45,314 nucleotides of DNA from Bacteroidaceae bacterium (lineage in GTDB: Bacteria; Bacteroidota; Bacteroidia; Bacteroidales; Bacteroidaceae). The notes beneath the pieces were generated by a model. The model was given only the letters and a program-made list of their open reading frames with translations, was not told the origin of the DNA and ran no database searches. The position numbers were made by a program, and so were the translations under genes. This document shows, piece by piece, positions 1-6,360 of this stretch (positions are counted from its first letter, which is position 1; every line of letters begins with the position of its first letter). Location of the stretch: positions 1-45,314 of the forward strand of contig JAGBKI010000026.1 in the NCBI GenBank assembly GCA_017933995.1. The letters are read 5' to 3'.

Positions 1-147
1 GCTGCTGCCGTAGCGTATGCTGTTTTCGCGCGAGGTGGAGTTCGCCTCCTGCCCCTCGGGACGCCATTTCCAGACGATGTAGTCCTGTTCGTCGCAGCGG
101 ATGACGTTCATCAGCCCGCCGCTTTTGCCTTTACCGAATAGTGCCAT
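1..147 (-). CDS. SPFH-domain (virion core protein-like) protein, N-terminal part only
   Basis: An open frame reads from an ATG at 147 down to the window edge, giving 49 residues with no stop. It starts MALFGKGKSGGLMNVIRC and continues into a WKWRP segment. This matches my recollection of the N-terminus of cytoplasmic SPFH/YdjI-type proteins, which begin with a short Gly/Lys stretch followed by an Ile-Arg-Cys strand and a Trp-Lys-Trp-Arg-Pro motif. The start lies 2 nt after the stop of the zinc-ribbon gene at 150-971, so the two are almost certainly co-transcribed from the minus strand. In other bacteria such proteins also sit beside TerB-like or zinc-ribbon partners (family knowledge). Function is unknown beyond probable membrane-associated oligomerisation. 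Most of the protein lies outside the window. Confidence 0.75.
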   Translation of the reverse strand, partial: MALFGKGKSGGLMNVIRCDEQDYIVWKWRPEGQEANSTSRENSIRYGSS

Positions 148-149
148 AT

Positions 150-971
150 TTATTTACCAAAAATCATTGCAAGAATCCACATAATAAAAAGAGCCAGAAA
201 GCAAACTCCGGCTAATAGCAGCGGGTTTTGTTGGAACTTCTCAGAAATGGAACTTCCTTTCTTCTTGTCGGCTTCGTATGTCTGAAGAATGCCGTTGAAA
301 GCGGTGTCGCCAGGGAAGAAGAACTTTATCTTCTCGATACATTCGTGGTACTTTGCTTTGTAAGCGTTCTTTTCGGGTAGCGACGTTGATTCCGTGTTCA
401 TCCATTTGGAACGCATAGAGATGGCAAATTCCAGCAAGTCCTCTTTGGTGGAAGGCACGGGGAAGTTCTTGATGACAGACACACGTTCGCGGTTTTTATA
501 AACCTCCTGGTCACTGGCAGCAAAAATGTTTAGTCCCTTCTTGTTTTCGCTGTACCTGACGTCAAGTTCATGCAGTTGCTGGGCGAGTTTTTCCGCAGAA
601 CTGTTGGCCTTGATGCCCACAAAAGCGTAGCCGCACGATTCGCACTTGGCTGTTGCCGCTTCCACCACCGCGCCGCAGTTGGGGCACTTGCGCACTTCGC
701 CGTGCTTCTGTGACTTGGGTGCGGGTGCGGCGGCTGGTGCGGCAGCAGGTGCAGGTGCAGGTGCTGCCAGTGGTGCTGGAGGCGGCGGGGCGAGGGCCGC
801 AGCCTGCTGTTTCTGAAGTTCCACGATGCGTGCGTCGAGCACCATCTCGAATTCGTCGGGGTCGACACCCTCGGCCACCGCGCGCTTGAGCAGCACCTGC
901 CGCTCCTTGTCGGTCAGCACGCCGTCGGCCAACGCCGCGCTGATGAGGTTTTCAAGTTGTTCGCTGTACAT
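150..971 (-). CDS. TerB-like N-terminal, zinc-ribbon, C-terminal membrane-anchored protein
   Basis: 273 residues from the ATG at 971. The frame stays open further upstream, but only this start gives the amphipathic helix MYSEQLENLISAALADG, typical of TerB-like domains, with a second helix rich in D/E/R (residues 20-55). An Ala/Pro linker (about 56-85) follows, then a zinc ribbon with two CxxC pairs (CPNC and CESC, about 96-115), a charged helical region, and one hydrophobic segment at the extreme C-terminus (LLLAGVCFLALFIMWILA) ending FGK. The layout suggests a tail-anchored cytoplasmic protein. It is the first gene of a two-gene unit with the SPFH gene (2-nt gap). I see no clear TAnnTTTG box upstream. 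Specific function unknown. Confidence 0.7.
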   Translation of the reverse strand: MYSEQLENLISAALADGVLTDKERQVLLKRAVAEGVDPDEFEMVLDARIVELQKQQAAALAPPPPAPLAAPAPAPAAAPAAAPAPKSQKHGEVRKCPNCGAVVEAATAKCESCGYAFVGIKANSSAEKLAQQLHELDVRYSENKKGLNIFAASDQEVYKNRERVSVIKNFPVPSTKEDLLEFAISMRSKWMNTESTSLPEKNAYKAKYHECIEKIKFFFPGDTAFNGILQTYEADKKKGSSISEKFQQNPLLLAGVCFLALFIMWILAMIFGK

Positions 972-1094
972 TGTGTATTTGCGTGAAGTTTGTATAGAGA
1001 TGAAACGGTGTGCAAAGGACGGCATTCCTGCCCATACGCCGTTGGTTCATTTTGGTGCATTTGCGGGTCACTTTGGTTCATTTCATTCCTACAC

Positions 1095-1130
1095 AAAAAC
1101 GGGAAAAGCAATGTGACACTGCTTTTCCCG
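1095..1130 (-). terminator. Rho-independent terminator of the 1177-2070 gene
   Basis: Perfect 11-bp inverted repeat (CGGGAAAAGCA at 1100-1110, TGCTTTTCCCG at 1120-1130) with a 9-nt loop. Read on the minus strand the stem is followed at once by a run of five T. It lies 47 nt past the stop of the minus-strand gene at 1177-2070. Confidence 0.8.
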
Positions 1131-1176
1131 CTGAATATAAACTGCTTACGGCAACTTTGGTGCGTGCTGGTACACG

Positions 1177-2070
1177 CTAATTGCGCAGTTGTTCCAAATA
1201 GTCAAGGTGTTCGAGGTCTACCTCATCGGCCACGCGCTCCCAGACAATGTGAGCCGTGTCGCTTTCGGCGAGCGACATACGGTAGGCACCGAGGAAGGTG
1301 TAGGCGGAGTCCGATGTGAGGCCGCGCATAAAGGTGATGCGGAGGTCGTTCAGGCGGCGGCTCATATAGTAGCCTTGCCTGTTCATTTCTGAGAGGAGCC
1401 GCTGCTGCTTGGGGTCACCCGCAGCATATTCGGGTTCCCACCATTCGGTGATGGTGGGCAGCAACTTCTCGGCATCGCCTTCGTTGTGCCAGCGCGGGTG
1501 GTGGTACTGCGGCCCCCAAAGGTGGAGGGAGGGATGGTGGGGCACGGTCTGGTACCAAAGCGTGTCGGCGGCACTGACGCCGAACAGCTTCAGATAGTCG
1601 TCCATAGTCGCGAAGGTCTGACCTTTTTTCAGCGTGTAAGCCTCCCCGCTGCGCCTTTCAGAAGCGGGGGAGAGTGAGCGCAGGACAAACCAGCCCACGA
1701 CGAGGATGAGCAGTGCCGATAGCGGCCAAAGCCACTTTGGCAGTGCCTTTTTCGTTCTCGCTTGTGGTTGAGGGAGCGGGCTTTTCACCTCTACCTCTTT
1801 CGGCTGGGCTTCAGTCTGACCCAGAAACGCTTCCCAGTTGGTGTGGCCAGCAAAGCGTGAAAGGATGTCGAGCGACGACTGGCGCGGCGTGCGGCCAGGA
1901 AGGTAGCCCCAAATGCGTTTGAGCGTGGAAGCGCTCACCGTTTCGTGCTGGCGCTCAAAGATTTGTTCGGACAGGAAGTCGAAGTCCTTCGGCGTCTTCA
2001 TCGGACGGCCTATGGCGGCTTCAACTTCTTGTCGCAGCAGAATGATTGCGGTTTCTTCGGGTGTACTCAA
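1177..2070 (-). CDS. Membrane-anchored protein with Bacteroidetes HTH-like N-terminal domain
   Basis: About 297 residues if translation starts at the TTG at 2070, which gives (M)STPEETAIILLRQEVEAA. The frame runs on to a TTG at 2139, but that codon is inside the -7 box TACCTTTG, so it cannot be the start. An ATG 23 codons further in (2001) would cut the first helix. Residues 1-85 have the pattern SASTLKRIWGY - RTPRQSSLDILSRFAG - NWEAFL, which I recognise as a recurrent Bacteroidetes N-terminal domain, probably DNA-binding. A basic linker, one transmembrane helix (WLWPLSALLILVVGWFVL, about 112-130) and a Trp-rich extracytoplasmic region follow. The layout suggests a one-protein transmembrane regulator; the signal and target are not visible. 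It is monocistronic with its own terminator. Confidence 0.65.
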   Translation of the reverse strand: MSTPEETAIILLRQEVEAAIGRPMKTPKDFDFLSEQIFERQHETVSASTLKRIWGYLPGRTPRQSSLDILSRFAGHTNWEAFLGQTEAQPKEVEVKSPLPQPQARTKKALPKWLWPLSALLILVVGWFVLRSLSPASERRSGEAYTLKKGQTFATMDDYLKLFGVSAADTLWYQTVPHHPSLHLWGPQYHHPRWHNEGDAEKLLPTITEWWEPEYAAGDPKQQRLLSEMNRQGYYMSRRLNDLRITFMRGLTSDSAYTFLGAYRMSLAESDTAHIVWERVADEVDLEHLDYLEQLRN

Positions 2071-2137
2071 GATAAGATGGGAAAAGGACGGGAGACGGTA
2101 AGCCGCGCCCGAATGAAGTGTTATTGTTACGGTTAGC

Positions 2138-2145
2138 AAAGGTAT
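2138..2145 (-). promoter_or_regulatory. -7 box TACCTTTG for the 1177-2070 gene
   Basis: TACCTTTG on the minus strand matches the Bacteroidetes sigma-ABfr -7 consensus TAnnTTTG. It lies 68 nt before the proposed TTG start, implying a leader of about 60 nt. Confidence 0.6.
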
Positions 2146-2323
2146 GGTTTGCGCTTTATCATTCTGCCGCCTGCGCTAACTATCTTGGTAGAAACAATTC
2201 TCGTTTGTGTCCGAGTTGCTATGCGGACTTTGCAAAACACGATGCCTTCGCGGGAGTTTCGGAGGCGCGTACACAGCGGGCGTATACGCAGAATCACAAA
2301 TCATTTGCTACTTGGAGATGTTG

Positions 2324-2331
2324 CAAAGGTA
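2324..2331 (-). promoter_or_regulatory. Orphan -7-like box TACCTTTG
   Basis: A second minus-strand TACCTTTG stands about 185 bp upstream of the first, beside the 23-bp repeats. Between the two boxes only a 42-codon frame beginning MICDSAYTPAVYAPP is available, with no recognised family. It may be an alternative distal promoter, the remains of one, or chance. The rest of the spacer 2146-2323 holds nothing I can name. Confidence 0.35.
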
Positions 2332-2335
2332 AGTC

Positions 2336-2394
2336 CGGCCAAATTCGGTAACAAAACTCGGCCAAATTCGGTAACAAAACTCGGCCAAATTCGG
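2336..2394. repeat. 23-bp tandem direct repeat, 2.6 copies, upstream of the ATPase gene
   Basis: Two identical 23-bp units (2336-2358, 2359-2381) and 13 bp of a third (2382-2394). Each contains GGCCAAATTCGGTAAC followed by an A-rich tract; CCAAATTCGG is nearly palindromic. The array ends about 43 bp before the -7 box of the ATPase gene. Exact 23-bp spacing (about two helical turns) would put each copy on the same DNA face, as in a cooperative operator. That role is inferred. Confidence 0.85.
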
Positions 2395-2436
2395 GAATTT
2401 GTCTGCCAAACGCTTGATTGTTCGTGGGATAGGGCG

Positions 2437-2444
2437 TACCTTTG
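2437..2444 (+). promoter_or_regulatory. -7 box TACCTTTG for the AAA/DUF4143 ATPase gene
   Basis: TACCTTTG at 2437-2444 with TTG-containing sequence about 17-20 bp upstream (2414-2420). It lies 21 nt before the ATG at 2466, so the leader is very short. Confidence 0.7.
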
Positions 2445-2465
2445 CAGCGCAAAACAAGAAGCGTT

Positions 2466-3737
2466 ATGAGCGAATACAAAAGACGCATAGCGGACTATCT
2501 GCTACAAGAAAAACTGGATGGCGTGGGTGCTGTGCTGATAGAAGGCCCAAAATGGTGCGGCAAGACCACCACGGCGGCACAGCACGCCAAGAGTATCGTG
2601 TATCTTGACGACACGGAGGGTACGGACTGGCTGCAACTTGCGTCTGTCAATCCCAAGGCCGTGCTCGACGGGGCTGTTCCCCGCCTGATAGACGAATGGC
2701 AGAACGCGCCCCGCCTGTGGGATGCCGTGCGTATGCAGGTAGACCGCCGTGGAATGGAGGGTCAGTTCATATTGACGGGGTCAGCCGTACCGCCCGATGA
2801 CGCTATGGTGATGCATTCAGGCACCGGGCGTTTCTCGTGGCTCATGATGCGCCCGATGAGCCTTTGGGAGTCTGGGGAGTCAAATGGTGGCGTCAGTTTG
2901 CGCAGACTGTTTGACCGCCCCGATGAAATATTTGCTACCAGTGAGCTCACCCTGGAAGATATAGCCTATCTCATCTGCCGTGGGGGCTGGCCGCGTGCCA
3001 CGATGCAGAAGAGGCGCGTGGCACTGGGCCGCGCCTTCGACTACTACGATGCAGTGGTGAAGCGCGACATATCGCGTGTGGACGGCATACGGCGCGACAC
3101 GGAGCGGGCGAAGCGTATCATGCGATCCTATGCCCGCCATCAGGGTTCGCAGGCTTCCATCAACGCTATTGCCGCCGACATCTCCGCAGGCGACGGCAGC
3201 GGCATTGACGAGAAGACCATCAACTCCTATCTCGCCGCGCTACGGAAAATCTTCGTCATCGAGGATATGGCCGCATGGAACCCCAACCTACGTTCCAAAA
3301 CCGCCATTAGGACTTCCGACACCCGCTATTTCATCGACCCCTCAATCGCGACGGCTTCCCTGGGTCTCGGGCCGGACGACCTGCTGAACGACCTCAACAC
3401 GCTGGGACTGCTCTTTGAGACGATGTGTGTGCGCGACCTCCGTGTGTTCAGTGAAGCCCTGGGCGGCGGGGTGTACCACTACCGCGACAAGAGCGGGCTG
3501 GAGTGCGACACCGTGGTCCATCTCCGTAACGGTGATTACGGACTTGTTGAAATCAAACTCGGGGGGCAGGAACATATCGAGGCAGGTGCCACGTCCTTAA
3601 AAACGCTTGCTGCGAAAATCGACACCTCCCGGATGAAAGTCCCGTCGTTCCTTATGGTGCTCACAGCCGTGGGCATGTTCGCCTACCGCCGCGAGGACGG
3701 CGTTTACGTCGTGCCTGTCGGGACGCTGAAAGACTGA
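2466..3737 (+). CDS. AAA_14 / DUF4143 family ATP-binding protein
   Basis: 423 residues from ATG 2466; upstream in-frame codons overlap the promoter. Residues 1-130 form the AAA_14 P-loop domain: Walker A G27-PKWCGKT-34, Walker B-like VPRLIDEWQ with the Asp-Glu pair, and a sensor motif ending FILTGSA. A helical segment with winged-helix character (RAKRIMRSYARHQGSQASINAIAADIS) follows at about 215-265. The C-terminal DUF4143 domain carries D/E residues and a VEIKLG motif (about 355-395) like the core of PD-(D/E)XK nucleases. Proteins of this family are very common in Bacteroidetes, usually solitary, with unproven function; toxin, defence or mobile-element roles have been suggested. Here it is alone, transcribed away from its repeats, and followed by a hairpin. 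Complete, with no frameshift. Confidence 0.9.
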   Translation: MSEYKRRIADYLLQEKLDGVGAVLIEGPKWCGKTTTAAQHAKSIVYLDDTEGTDWLQLASVNPKAVLDGAVPRLIDEWQNAPRLWDAVRMQVDRRGMEGQFILTGSAVPPDDAMVMHSGTGRFSWLMMRPMSLWESGESNGGVSLRRLFDRPDEIFATSELTLEDIAYLICRGGWPRATMQKRRVALGRAFDYYDAVVKRDISRVDGIRRDTERAKRIMRSYARHQGSQASINAIAADISAGDGSGIDEKTINSYLAALRKIFVIEDMAAWNPNLRSKTAIRTSDTRYFIDPSIATASLGLGPDDLLNDLNTLGLLFETMCVRDLRVFSEALGGGVYHYRDKSGLECDTVVHLRNGDYGLVEIKLGGQEHIEAGATSLKTLAAKIDTSRMKVPSFLMVLTAVGMFAYRREDGVYVVPVGTLKD

Positions 3738-3835
3738 AAACTCGATAATAAAGCCTCGCTCCGTCGCTGCCCCAATCTCCTACAAAGCATACGCAGCGGA
3801 AACTCATTCGGGGGGTTGGCGTGTAAATTGTAGAA

Positions 3836-3874
3836 CATCCCCGCCCGCGTCAGCAAAGGACACGGGCGGGGATG
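3836..3874. terminator. GC-rich hairpin after the ATPase gene
   Basis: Twelve-bp perfect inverted repeat CATCCCCGCCCG (3836-3847) and CGGGCGGGGATG (3863-3874), with three extra inner pairs (GTC/GAC). No T-run follows, so it may act as an mRNA 3' end stabiliser or a weak terminator between convergent genes. Confidence 0.5.
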
Positions 3875-3910
3875 TGTGTAGGGCGGGGCGATTCAGCGCG
3901 CGCGGCTATT

Positions 3911-3991
3911 CATTAAACGTTAAACAATAAACATTGGCCTGCGGCGCAGAGGCGTCGCGAAGCCAATGTTTATTGTCTATTGTTTTATTGT
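3911..3991. repeat. ACAATAA heptad repeat arms forming an inverted repeat at the speA 3' end
   Basis: Immediately after the speA stop the minus strand reads ACAATAA-A-ACAATAG-ACAATAA-ACATTGG. These words recur in inverted orientation after a 23-nt GC-rich spacer. The arms ACAATAAACATTGGC (3924-3938) and GCCAATGTTTATTGT (3962-3976) pair over 15 bp. It probably serves as the speA 3' hairpin. The same ACAATAR heptad recurs at 35626-35665 and 45106-45151. Confidence 0.75.
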
Positions 3992-5890
3992 CTACTCGAT
4001 GTAGGTGTAGCCGTAGAGGCCGGCGCGGTAGTTGGAGATGAACTCCTTGCCCTCCTCGGGCGTGATGCGGTGCTCTTTGACGGCCTTGGCGACCCACGTC
4101 TCCAGGCGGCGCACAAGTTTCTTGGGGTCGTACTGCACGTAGTCGAGCACGTCGGCCACGGTCTCGCCGTCGATGGTCTTGTCGATGTGCCAGCCGTCGT
4201 CGTCGACGCTGATATGCACGGCGTTGGTGTCGCCGAAGAGGTTGTGCATGTTGCCCAGTATCTCCTGGTAGGCACCGACGAGGAAGACGCCGATGTAGTA
4301 GTGCTCGCCGTCGTTGATGGGGTGGAGTGGGAGGTAGGTCTTCTGCTGGTCGTGGTTAACGTAGGCGTCGATTTTTCCGTCGCTGTCGCAGGTGATGTCC
4401 TGCAGGGTGGCGTTGCGCGTGGGTCGCTCGTCGAGGCGGGAGAGCGGCATAATGGGGAAAATCTGGTCTATGCCCCAGGCGTCGGGCAGCGACTGGAAGA
4501 GGGAGAAGTTGCAGAAGTACTTGTCGGCCATAAGGCTGTCGAGGGCGCGCAGTTCGTCGGGCACGTGCTTCTGGTGGTGGGAGAGTTCGTCGACCTCGCG
4601 CGTGACGCTCCAGTAGAGGCTTTCTATCTGCGCGCGGGTGCGCAGGTCGATGATGCCGTGGCGGAAGAGGTCGAGGGCTTCGGCGCGGATGTCCTCGGCG
4701 TCGTGCCAGTCCTCAAGCATGGAGCGGGGCGAGAGTTTGTCCCAGATTTCGGTGAGATCCTTAACGAGTTGGTGGGCGTCGGGGGCGGGCTGGAAGTCCT
4801 GGTCCATCTCGCTGAGGCGCACGCTCTCCATCACGTCGAGCACGAGGACGCTGTGGTGTGCGGTGAGGGAGCGCCCGCCCTCGGTGATGATGTTGGGGTG
4901 GGGGATGTTGTTCTTGTCGGCGGCGTCGGTGAAGTTGTACACGCAGTCGTTGACGTATTCCTGCACGCTGTAGTTGACGCTGCTCTGCGAGTTGCTGGAG
5001 CGTGTGCCGTCGTAGTCTACGCCGAGGCCGCCGCCGCAGTCGACGAAGTCGATGTCCCAGCCCATGGTGCGCAGCTGGACGTAGTATTGCGCAGCCTCGC
5101 GCAGGGCGGTGTTGATGCGGCGTATCTTGGTGATTTGCGAGCCGATGTGGAAGTGGATGAGGCGCAGGCAGTCGTGCAGGCCGTGCTGGTCGAGCCAGTC
5201 GAGGGCTTGCAGCAGTTCGCTGCACGAGAGGCCGAACTTGGAGGCGTCGCCGCCGCTTTCCTCCCACTTGCCGCTGCCGCTGCTGGCGAGCTTGATGCGT
5301 ATGCCGAGGTTGGGGCGCACGCCGATTTTCTCGGCTGCGCGGGCGATGATTTGCAGTTCGGGCAGTTTTTCGATGACGAGGAAGACGCGCTTGCCCATCT
5401 TCTGCGCCAGCAGGGCGAGCTCGATGTAGCCCAGGTCCTTGTGGCCGTTGCAGATGATGAGGCTGTCGCTGTCCATGTTGGTGGCCAGCACGGCGTGGAG
5501 TTCGGGCTTGGCGCCGCATTCCAGGCCGAGGTTGTAGCGCGCGCCGTGGCTGATGATTTCCTCGACGACGGGGCGCATCTGGTTCACCTTGATGGGGTAG
5601 ATGATGAAGTGCTCGGCCTGGTAGTTGTACTCCTTCTTGGCGCGTGCGAAGCAGTTGGCCGTCATCTCGATGCGGTCGGCGAGTATGTCGGGGAAGCGCA
5701 GCAGCACGGGGGCTGGCATGTCGCGCTCTTCGAGTTCGTCGACCAGTTCCTTGAGGTCAATCTGCGGGCCGCCCTTCTTGGGCGTGACGTAGGCGTGTCC
5801 GGCCTTGTTGATGCCGAAATAGTCCACGCCCCATCCTTTCACGTTGTAGAGTTCCTCGGCGTCTTCGATGCGCCATCTTCTCATTGTCAT
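3992..5890 (-). CDS. speA: Biosynthetic arginine decarboxylase (PLP-dependent)
   Basis: 632 residues, the usual SpeA length. It decarboxylates L-arginine to agmatine with PLP, the first step of the agmatine route to putrescine and spermidine, in the cytoplasm. Visible evidence: N-terminus WRIEDAEELYNVKGWG, typical of SpeA; PLP lysine K101 in IIYPIKVNQMRP; HFHIGSQ; DCGGGLGVDYDG (phosphate-binding glycine loop); ITEGGRSLTAHHSVLVLDV. These are the alanine-racemase-type TIM barrel motifs. The C-terminal helical part (AEALDLFRHGIIDLRTRAQIESLYW) is also as in SpeA. A second ATG two codons in (MTMRRW) could also be used. Transcription comes from the -7 box inside an 85-bp repeat, and an ACAATAA-type hairpin follows. 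It stands alone; no agmatine deiminase is nearby. Confidence 0.97.
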   Translation of the reverse strand: MTMRRWRIEDAEELYNVKGWGVDYFGINKAGHAYVTPKKGGPQIDLKELVDELEERDMPAPVLLRFPDILADRIEMTANCFARAKKEYNYQAEHFIIYPIKVNQMRPVVEEIISHGARYNLGLECGAKPELHAVLATNMDSDSLIICNGHKDLGYIELALLAQKMGKRVFLVIEKLPELQIIARAAEKIGVRPNLGIRIKLASSGSGKWEESGGDASKFGLSCSELLQALDWLDQHGLHDCLRLIHFHIGSQITKIRRINTALREAAQYYVQLRTMGWDIDFVDCGGGLGVDYDGTRSSNSQSSVNYSVQEYVNDCVYNFTDAADKNNIPHPNIITEGGRSLTAHHSVLVLDVMESVRLSEMDQDFQPAPDAHQLVKDLTEIWDKLSPRSMLEDWHDAEDIRAEALDLFRHGIIDLRTRAQIESLYWSVTREVDELSHHQKHVPDELRALDSLMADKYFCNFSLFQSLPDAWGIDQIFPIMPLSRLDERPTRNATLQDITCDSDGKIDAYVNHDQQKTYLPLHPINDGEHYYIGVFLVGAYQEILGNMHNLFGDTNAVHISVDDDGWHIDKTIDGETVADVLDYVQYDPKKLVRRLETWVAKAVKEHRITPEEGKEFISNYRAGLYGYTYIE

Positions 5891-5919
5891 AGGCTCTGCT
5901 TGATTTGCATTTGCGGGTG

Positions 5920-5927
5920 CAAAGATA
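5920..5927 (-). promoter_or_regulatory. -7 box TATCTTTG of speA, at the edge of an 85-bp repeat
   Basis: TATCTTTG on the minus strand, 29 nt before the speA ATG. The box is the last part of the repeat copy at 5924-6008; the farther copy ends in GTAC and lacks a box. The repeat arrangement resembles that at 38094-38101. Confidence 0.75.
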
Positions 5928-6080
5928 CGGCAAGGCGAGCGCAGAAAGGGGAAAACAGCGCAGCTTTTTCCCTTTTCTGTCGAGCCGCAGCCTGTCTTCG
6001 CGAAGCAGAGTACGGCAAGGCGAGCGCAGAAAGGGAAAACAGCGCAGCTTTTTCCCTTTTATGCCGAGCCGCAGCCCGTC
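5924..6080 (-). repeat. 85-bp repeat, two tandem copies, upstream of speA
   Basis: Unit starts lie at 5926 and 6011, a period of 85 bp. Each has TACGGCAAGGCGAGCGCAGA, an inverted repeat of AAAGGG and CCCTTT around a core containing CAGCGCAGC, and a GAGCCGCAGCC end; CTTCGCGAAGCAGAG links the copies. The same element, about 84 bp long, occurs at 38098-38291. In both places the copy nearest the gene ends in TATCTTTG and drives the minus strand. It looks like a dispersed, promoter-associated repeat. Nothing in it is coding. Confidence 0.85.
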
Positions 6081-6148
6081 TTTTTCACTACAGGTGCGCT
6101 GCAATTCTTGCGTATTTGCCTTGAAAAAGTTCCTGTTGGCGCTAAAAT

Positions 6149-6236
6149 CTCCAAATTAAGCCTAAGTTTGTACAAACTAAGGTTAAGTTTCGCCAAATTA
6201 AGCCTTAATTTGTAGAAACTTAGGCTTAATTTGGAG
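6149..6236. repeat. 88-nt nested palindromic repeat (AAATTAAGCC family), copy 1
   Basis: The outer arms CTCCAAATTAAGCCTAAGTTT (first 20 nt from 6149) and their exact complement ending at 6236 pair over 21 bp. The inner half, with words such as AAACTAAGG and AAATTAAGCC, folds as a second imperfect hairpin. About 15 nt upstream stands TTCCTGTTGGC, also found beside the related copy at 24562-24657 and the remnant near 43079. The element is far more AT-rich than its surroundings. It lies in the speA/AraC-gene divergent spacer, and its role is unknown. Confidence 0.85.
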
Positions 6237-6329
6237 AATGAAAAGCCACTGCGCACGATTTGTGTGGGGGCGCGAAAAATTTTTGCACTATTTAGCCCCG
6301 TTTAGTGGCCGTATTGGCATGAAATTGAG

Positions 6330-6337
6330 TACTTTTG
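6330..6337 (+). promoter_or_regulatory. -7 box TACTTTTG for the TPR/AraC gene
   Basis: TACTTTTG 23 nt before the ATG at 6361, with ATTGG about 15 bp upstream. The leader is short. Confidence 0.65.
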
Positions 6338-6360
6338 CCGCAAGGCAATACTGAAAACGG

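Noticed and set aside
2071-2139. Start of the 1177 gene at the TTG at 2139
   Set aside because: This codon is part of the TACCTTTG promoter box, so it would lie upstream of the transcript start.
3980-6124. 714-codon plus-strand open frame opposite speA
   Set aside because: Antisense shadow of speA: Val/Ala/Asp/Gly-rich translation without motifs, while the minus strand gives an intact SpeA with all PLP motifs.
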